A stretch of DNA of 27,724 nt from CAZUDO01 sp964618895. Lineage in GTDB: Bacteria > Desulfobacterota > Binatia > DP-6. Below are positions 22,890 through 27,724 of this stretch, one piece after another; the first letter of the stretch is position 1, and the number at the start of each line of letters is the position of its first letter. The stretch lies in contig CAZUDO010000083.1 of assembly GCA_964618895.1 (NCBI GenBank), positions 1-27,724 on the forward strand, given 5' to 3'. The notes below the pieces were generated by a model, which searched no databases, was not told the origin of the DNA, and saw nothing but the letters and a program-made list of their open reading frames with translations. The position numbers and the translations under genes are program-made.

Positions 22890-23684
22890 CTACTGCCCCT
22901 GGAAGACGGGCGCCCGCTTCTCCAGAAAGGCGCGCACACCCTCGGCGTAGTCGGCGCTCTCGAAACAGGCGGCGATCAGCGTGTCGAGCGCAGGGGTGTC
23001 GCGGGTGCCCGGGTTGCGCTGCGCCTCGGCGATGGCGCGCTTGGCCGCGCGCAGGGTGAGCGGTGCGTTGGCCGCGATGCCGGCCACGTAGCGGGTGGTG
23101 AACGCCACCAGCTCCGCCGCCGGGACGACGCGGTTCACGAGCCCGATCGCGAGCGCCTCGGCGGCCGTGTACTGGCGGGCGGTGAAGAATATCTCGGCCG
23201 CCGCCGACGGGCCGACGATCGCCACCAGCCGCTCGACACCGCTGGCGTGATAGCCGAGGCCGAGGCGGGCAGCCGGGAGCGCGACGCGGGCGTCGTCGGC
23301 GGCGAGGCGCAGATCGGCGCACGCCGCGAGCGCGAGGCCGCCCCCGATGCATACGCCGTGGATCATGGTGACCAGCGGCTTCTCCAGCGCGAGCAGCGCC
23401 GCGAACGCCCTGGCGGTGGTGGCCTCGTAGGCGGTGGCGGAGACGGCATCGCGCCGATGGGTCTCGAACTCCGAGATGTCGGCCCCCGAGGCGAACGCGT
23501 CCGTCCCCTGACCGCGGAGGACGACGACCCGGACCGCCGGATCGGCCCCCAGCCCGGCGACGAGAGCCGGGATCGCGTCCCACATCTCGAGCCGGACGGC
23601 GTTCAGGCGGGCGGGATTGCGCACCACCAGCCAGGCCACGTGCTCGGGGCCGCGCACGACGTCGATGCCGAAGGGCAGGCTCAT
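22890..23684 (-). CDS. Enoyl-CoA hydratase/isomerase (crotonase) family protein
   Basis: 264 residues with the crotonase fold. The oxyanion-hole segments are present ('FASGADISEF' and 'IHGVCIGGGLALA'). The strand that normally supplies the two catalytic glutamates reads 'ALPAARLGLGYHASGVERLV', so the usual first Glu position appears to be Ala. The protein may therefore catalyse something other than hydration of enoyl-CoA, while still binding an acyl-CoA thioester. ATG 23684 is used; the open frame extends upstream without a better start. It is the first gene of the minus-strand run into obgE-proB. Confidence 0.88.
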   Translation of the reverse strand: MSLPFGIDVVRGPEHVAWLVVRNPARLNAVRLEMWDAIPALVAGLGADPAVRVVVLRGQGTDAFASGADISEFETHRRDAVSATAYEATTARAFAALLALEKPLVTMIHGVCIGGGLALAACADLRLAADDARVALPAARLGLGYHASGVERLVAIVGPSAAAEIFFTARQYTAAEALAIGLVNRVVPAAELVAFTTRYVAGIAANAPLTLRAAKRAIAEAQRNPGTRDTPALDTLIAACFESADYAEGVRAFLEKRAPVFQGQ

Positions 23685-23775
23685 CGCGGCCACCAAATAG
23701 CAGGGGGAGGGCGGGCAAGGCGACCGTGCGGGGCGCTTTCCACCCCCGGGAGCCCCGGGTAAGCTGGATGCCGGC

Positions 23776-24906
23776 GTGGTGGCGGAGTGGGAGCGCGTCC
23801 TCGAGCGCTGGCAGCGTGCCGGGCTGATCACCGCGGAGACCGCGGGCCGCATCCGGGCGTTCGAGGCCCCCACCGTCCCGCCCGCGCGCACGCGCTGGCC
23901 GGCGGTGCTCCTGCTGGCCGCGGGCGCGGTGCTGCTCGGCGCCGGCGTGCTCTTGTTCGTGGCCGCGCACTGGGACGCGCTCTCGCCGGGATGGCGGTTC
24001 GCGAGCGTGCTCGCGCTGGTGGCGGCCTATCACGTGGCGGGCGCCGTTTCGGCGGCCCGGTTCGACGCGCTGGCCGTCGCCCTCCACGGCGTGGGCACGG
24101 TCACGCTCGGTGCCGGCATCTATCTGGCGGCGCAGGTGTTCCACCTGCGCGAACACTGGCCGAGCGGGGTCCTGCTGTGGGCCGTGGGCGCCTGGATGGG
24201 CGTTCTGCTCCGGCGCGACTGGGTGCAGATGGCACTGGCCGCGCTGGTCACGCCGGCGTGGCTGGCGGCCGAATGGACGCTGCGGACGACCGACGAGACC
24301 GCCGGGCAGTCGGTGCTCGCGCAGGGCGTGCTCCTGCTCGCCATCACGTATCTTGGTGCCCGGGCCGTCGACAGGGAAGACCTCGGCCGCCGTGCGTTGG
24401 CGTGGATGGGCGGGCTCGCGCTCTTCCCGGCGGCGGGCTTCGTCGCCGGCAGTGGCTGGGTGGGGGCGCGCTTCGACCAGACGTTGCCGCTGCCCGTGCT
24501 GGCGCTCGGCCTCGCCGGAGCATACGGCGCACCGCTCGCACTGGCGGCGGTGCTCCGCGGTCGCGCGGCGATGTGGAACGGCGTGGCGGCGGTGTGGGTG
24601 CTCGGCCTCGCCCGCCTGGGTGGGGCCGGCTACGAACGGGACGTGGTGTTCTACCTCTGGGCCGCGCTCGGGGCGGCCGGCCTGGTCGCGTGGGGAGTGG
24701 CCGAGACCCGGCGCGAGCGCGTCAACCTCGGCATGGCCGCCTTCCTGCTCACGGTGGGTACGTTCTACTTTTCGAACGTGATGGACAAGCTCGGGCGGTC
24801 CGCCAGCCTGATCGGGCTCGGGGTCCTCTGCCTGGTCGGCGGGGCATTGCTCGAGTCGGCGCGGCGGTGGTTGCTCGGGCGACTCGGAGAGGCGGGACGC
24901 GCATGA
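23776..24906 (+). CDS. DUF2157 domain membrane protein
   Basis: 376 residues. A cytoplasmic N-terminal segment ('LERWQRAGLITAETAGRIRA') precedes about ten membrane helices, starting 'WPAVLLLAAGAVLLGAGVLL', a layout typical of DUF2157. The function is unknown. The start is GTG 23776 (or GTG 23779); the nearby ATG at 23768 is out of frame. The stop overlaps the next gene (ATGA, 24903-24906), a GDYXXLXY protein, which is this family's usual partner. Confidence 0.85.
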   Translation: MVAEWERVLERWQRAGLITAETAGRIRAFEAPTVPPARTRWPAVLLLAAGAVLLGAGVLLFVAAHWDALSPGWRFASVLALVAAYHVAGAVSAARFDALAVALHGVGTVTLGAGIYLAAQVFHLREHWPSGVLLWAVGAWMGVLLRRDWVQMALAALVTPAWLAAEWTLRTTDETAGQSVLAQGVLLLAITYLGARAVDREDLGRRALAWMGGLALFPAAGFVAGSGWVGARFDQTLPLPVLALGLAGAYGAPLALAAVLRGRAAMWNGVAAVWVLGLARLGGAGYERDVVFYLWAALGAAGLVAWGVAETRRERVNLGMAAFLLTVGTFYFSNVMDKLGRSASLIGLGVLCLVGGALLESARRWLLGRLGEAGRA

Positions 24907-25382
24907 CGCCGCTGCCGCGTGGGCTCGCGAAGGGGCTCCTGCTGGCGCTCGGCCACGTGCTGCTGGTCGCCGGGCTCGGTGGCACGCTGCTGGTCGATCG
25001 TATGACGCGGCCCCGGGTGTGGGCGCGTACGCTGCCGGTCGATCCCGACGCGCCCATTCGCGGACGATACGTGCAGCTGCGGGTCGTGGTGGAAGGGGAC
25101 GCCGCCGCGGGCCCCGCGACGCTGGTGGTCGCCGACGGCGCCCTGCGTGCGGCGGCGGCCGCGGGCGGGACGGGCGTGGGGCTCGTCCGGGGTCGCGACG
25201 GGGCCCAGGTCGTCGCCGAACCGCTGGCGTTCTTCGTCCCCGAGCATGTGCGTGATCCGTCCGTTCGTGCGCCGGGCGAGGAGCTGTGGGCGGAGGTGAC
25301 GGTACCGCGCCGCGGGCCGCCGCGTCCGATCCGCCTCGGCGTCAGGGCGGCGGGGGCGCTGGCGCCGCTGGCGCTGGACTGA
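24903..25382 (+). CDS. GDYXXLXY domain protein
   Basis: 159 residues with one N-terminal membrane helix ('GLLLALGHVLLVAGLGGTLL') and the signature region 'PIRGRYVQLRV', a variant of GDYxxLxY, then a beta-rich extracytoplasmic domain ending in 'PRPIRLGV'. It is encoded directly after its DUF2157 partner with a 4-nt overlap, and the two probably form a membrane complex of unknown role. The 3' end overlaps the convergent membrane-protein gene by 41 nt. Confidence 0.85.
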   Translation: MTPLPRGLAKGLLLALGHVLLVAGLGGTLLVDRMTRPRVWARTLPVDPDAPIRGRYVQLRVVVEGDAAAGPATLVVADGALRAAAAAGGTGVGLVRGRDGAQVVAEPLAFFVPEHVRDPSVRAPGEELWAEVTVPRRGPPRPIRLGVRAAGALAPLALD

Positions 25383-27045
25383 CGGTCGGGTCGAGCACAA
25401 ACCCCGAACGCAGGTCGCCGTCATGGCGCAGGCGGAGGCCGGGCGGGGGATCGGGTGAGCAGGGGAGGGGCGCCGTCCAGCAGCACTGCGAGTCGCCGGG
25501 GTGCTGGATGACGAGGCCGCTCGCCAGCTCGCGCGCGGTGACGACGGTGCGCGGCATCGGCTCGAAGCCGCCCAGCTGACGGAGGGCCGGCTTGCCGTCG
25601 AAGAACGGCAGGGCTGCCAGCGCGACGGCGCCGGCCACGGCAAACACGTGGCCGCCGGCCGGGAGTGCGAGCATCGCGCTCTCGGTGGCCAGCAACCAGA
25701 AGGTGGCGCCGCCGTAGCGCGCCCGGGGCGCCGCCACGAACAGGAAGACCAGCTGAGCGAGGGCCGGCACGAGGACGAGCGCGGGCACCGGACGCGCACC
25801 GCGGCGCCTGAGCCGGACCGCGAGCCCGACCGGCAGCAGGGCGGCCGCGACGGCGAGCGGCAGCACGATGTCGCGCTCCCCCCAGCCCAGGCTCTGCATC
25901 CAGGTGAAGAACCAGGTCGGGTCCGTGACCGCGAGCGCGTACGGACCGGGAATCTGGCTCACGCCGAGGATCCACGTCCCCAGATCGGGCGGGACGCGCC
26001 ATGGGACCGGCAGACCGGCGACGGTGCTCGGATAGAGCGGGTAGCCGCTCCAGAGTACGCCGCGCACCAGCCACGGCACGACGCCGAGGCTGCCGAGGAA
26101 TGCGCCGACAACGAGGGTGCGCACGCGTCCCGCAGCGGCGGCGCGCGGGTGGCGTACGAAGGCGAATGACGCGACCGCGACCGTCGTCAGGGCGAGGCCG
26201 CTCGTCGAGAGCTTCACCGTGATGCCGAGCGCCGCCAGGACGGCTACGGCTAGCAGGCCGAAGGCTGGCGCCGGTGCGTCGGGGGCCGTGACCAGGACGC
26301 GCACCAGATGGCCGGTCAGCACGAGGCCCAGCACGAATACCGGGAAGTCGGGCGCCGGGCTGGTGAAGTTGATGTCGAAGGCGAGCGCGACCGCAGCCGG
26401 CAGGCCGAGGGCGTAGAACACATCCTCGGCCGCCGCCCGACGGCGGAGCGTGCGGTAGAGCCCGAGCACGACGTGCCCGAACACGATCAGGAGCGGGAGG
26501 CTATTGGCCAGGTGATGCGAGCCGCCGACGAACGGCCCGCGTTCGAGGAGCCCCAGGTAGAGCAGGTAGGAATGGTTGAAGGCGTATGCGACGTAGAGGT
26601 TCCCCAGGCCGGGCACGATCGGATACTCGACCAGCCAGCGCATGGTCGGGATGTGGTAGAGCCCGGTGTCGCCGTTCTGCGGGCCGCCGAGGGCCCGGTT
26701 GGCGAGCCACGCCGTCACGGCGGCGAAGGCCAGCAGCGCGGGCCAGCTGGTGCGGACGCCGCGTCCGAGGACACGCCACGGACCCGTGCCGGCGAGGAGG
26801 AGGCCGACCAGGCCGGCGGCCGCCAACACCAGCACCGCGCGATCGTCGACCGGGAAGACGAGCTGCCAGACCTGCAGAAAGAAGATCGCCGCCGCCCAGC
26901 CGAGCCAGAAGCAGGTGAGCCACCCGGCGGCGTCCGTCGCCGGGGCCCGGCAGGCGCGACGCAGCAGTGCCCCCAGGCCGGCGAAGACGGCTCCCAGCAG
27001 GACCCAGGCGGCCACGATCAGGTACGCTTCGCGCGGGAAAAACAC
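25342..27045 (-). CDS. Polytopic membrane protein, LIC_10190 family type
   Basis: 567 residues with about 11-13 membrane helices. The conserved loop 'GDTGLYHIPTMRWLVEYPIV' with 'PGLGNLYVAYAFNHSY' matches the LIC_10190-type membrane proteins, which resemble GT-C glycosyltransferases; the acidic 'NGDTGLYH' segment could be the catalytic or metal-binding loop. The last 80 residues are extramembrane and end in a Pro/Ala tail that overlaps the convergent GDYXXLXY gene. Likely a sugar or lipid-linked glycan transferase in the inner membrane, but this is inferred. ATG 27045 begins 'MFFPREAYLIVAAWVLLG'; it is divergent from the sigma-factor gene. Confidence 0.75.
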   Translation of the reverse strand: MFFPREAYLIVAAWVLLGAVFAGLGALLRRACRAPATDAAGWLTCFWLGWAAAIFFLQVWQLVFPVDDRAVLVLAAAGLVGLLLAGTGPWRVLGRGVRTSWPALLAFAAVTAWLANRALGGPQNGDTGLYHIPTMRWLVEYPIVPGLGNLYVAYAFNHSYLLYLGLLERGPFVGGSHHLANSLPLLIVFGHVVLGLYRTLRRRAAAEDVFYALGLPAAVALAFDINFTSPAPDFPVFVLGLVLTGHLVRVLVTAPDAPAPAFGLLAVAVLAALGITVKLSTSGLALTTVAVASFAFVRHPRAAAAGRVRTLVVGAFLGSLGVVPWLVRGVLWSGYPLYPSTVAGLPVPWRVPPDLGTWILGVSQIPGPYALAVTDPTWFFTWMQSLGWGERDIVLPLAVAAALLPVGLAVRLRRRGARPVPALVLVPALAQLVFLFVAAPRARYGGATFWLLATESAMLALPAGGHVFAVAGAVALAALPFFDGKPALRQLGGFEPMPRTVVTARELASGLVIQHPGDSQCCWTAPLPCSPDPPPGLRLRHDGDLRSGFVLDPTVSPAPAAPAPPPP

Positions 27046-27153
27046 CGGCGGATAGTAGCAGGCTCGCGCGCCGGGTCACGTCCCAAAGCGTCTGTTGAAC
27101 CTGTCGCCCCGCTCCGGGGTACAGTAGCTCGTGAAGGGTGCCGCCCGCCCCCC

Positions 27154-27600
27154 ATGGACGCGACCGACGAGGCCAGCGACGAGAGCCTGCTCGCCGCCTA
27201 TTGCCAGGGCGACGGGCACGCGTTCGAGCGCCTCTTCCGGCGCTATCAGACGCCGCTCTACCGTCACCTGACCAGGATGTTGAACGATCGGGACGCCGCC
27301 GAGGACGTTGTGATCGAGACCTTCGAGCGCCTGCACACCCATCGCGACCGCCTGTGGCGGGACGCCGCCGTCCGGCCGTGGGTGTACACCGTCGCCAACA
27401 ACCTGGCGCGTAACCGCCTGCGCCGCGACCGGCTGGTCGGCTGGCTGCCGCTGGCCACGGTCGACGCGGTGGGACGTTCGTCTCCTCCCGCCGGCTCGCA
27501 GCGCGAGGTGCACGAACGGGTGGCCGCCGCCTTCGTCGCCCTGCCGCCGCGCCAGCGGGAGACCTGCTCGCTCCGGCTCCTGGGCGAGGTCAGAGCGTGA
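27154..27600 (+). CDS. ECF-type RNA polymerase sigma factor, region 4 broken
   Basis: 148 residues from ATG 27154. Region 2 is complete ('YQTPLYRHLTRMLNDRDAAE', 'DVVIETFERLHTHRD', 'PWVYTVANNLARNRLRRD'), and region 4 begins 'ALPPRQRETCSLRLLGEV' and then stops at 27598. Another frame from 27592 continues 'EREQKSVAGLMRIGG', very like the next helix of sigma region 4, so a frameshift at about 27586-27592 is likely. Without region 4.2 the protein could not read a -35 element. A weak promoter-like pair (TTGAAC 27095, TACAGT 27120, spacer 19) lies upstream. Either a pseudogene or a sequence error. Confidence 0.75.
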   Translation: MDATDEASDESLLAAYCQGDGHAFERLFRRYQTPLYRHLTRMLNDRDAAEDVVIETFERLHTHRDRLWRDAAVRPWVYTVANNLARNRLRRDRLVGWLPLATVDAVGRSSPPAGSQREVHERVAAAFVALPPRQRETCSLRLLGEVRA

Positions 27601-27669
27601 GCAAAAATCGGTCGCCGGGCTGATGCGGATCGGGGGCGCCGACGCCTCGTTGCTGCCCCGGGGGGTGGG

Positions 27670-27723
27670 ACGTCAGGGGGAGGGCGACGGCGCGGGCGGG
27701 CCCGCAGGTCGAGGCCCTGACGT
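27670..27723. repeat. 9-bp inverted repeat enclosing a GC-rich hairpin
   Basis: ACGTCAGGG (27670-27678) and CCCTGACGT (27715-27723) are perfect inverted repeats around 36 nt that include GCGGGCGGGCCCGC. They lie 70 nt after the broken sigma-factor frame at the very end of the window. It may be a terminator-like hairpin without a T-tract, or the tip of an element extending beyond the window. Confidence 0.35.
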
Positions 27724-27724
27724 G

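Overview
The window is GC-rich (codons overwhelmingly end in G or C) and reads as chromosomal DNA of a Gram-negative bacterium. A LapA/LapB-type lipopolysaccharide-assembly protein and a sigma-54 two-component pair point that way. Soil or groundwater lineages near the old Deltaproteobacteria (Binatota/Desulfobacterota-like) or Methylomirabilota would fit, partly because of the cysteine-rich 'ADC' repeat fragment. This placement is inference; there is no rRNA or tRNA in the window.

Positions 1 to about 6100 form a scrambled accessory zone. It opens with the first 13 codons of an IS110-family transposase (minus strand) and a strong hairpin in that element's non-coding end. Next are a 3'-truncated LigD-type DNA polymerase, an intact two-gene glycosylation unit (DUF616-like glycosyltransferase plus FkbM methyltransferase), a dead Phd/YefM antitoxin, a probable insertion-sequence end, a headless cysteine-rich protein, an intact FitAB/VapBC toxin-antitoxin pair, a scrap of IS3 OrfA, and pieces of two more genes. 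A composite repeat occurs here in three same-orientation copies (874-967, 3945-4067, 4900-4933). In each copy the same GC-rich edge abuts a broken gene. It is the best candidate for an undescribed small mobile or recombining element.

Positions 6100-10600 hold a MAPEG membrane protein, an AAA/DUF4143 ATPase preceded by two 13-bp direct repeats, a convergent NtrC-type regulator/histidine kinase operon, and a small membrane protein whose upstream region has a partial sigma-54-like -24 element.

Positions 10600-23700 carry housekeeping genes on the minus strand: enoyl-CoA hydratase-like gene, obgE, proB, and then proA, nadD, rsfS and a lapA-lapB fusion. obgE-proB and proA-nadD-rsfS are normally neighbours in many bacteria. 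Here they are separated by about 6.4 kb (14289-20668) holding a sterol-desaturase-family hydroxylase coupled to a secreted protein, a decayed TetR/short-ORF divergent pair with a clear operator, an MgtE-type transporter, a metallophosphoesterase and a cyclic-nucleotide-binding protein.

Positions 23776-27724 hold a DUF2157/GDYXXLXY membrane pair, a convergent, 3'-overlapping polytopic membrane protein of LIC_10190 type, and an ECF sigma factor whose region 4 is broken by a frameshift near the window end. No CRISPR array, rRNA, tRNA or phage module was seen.
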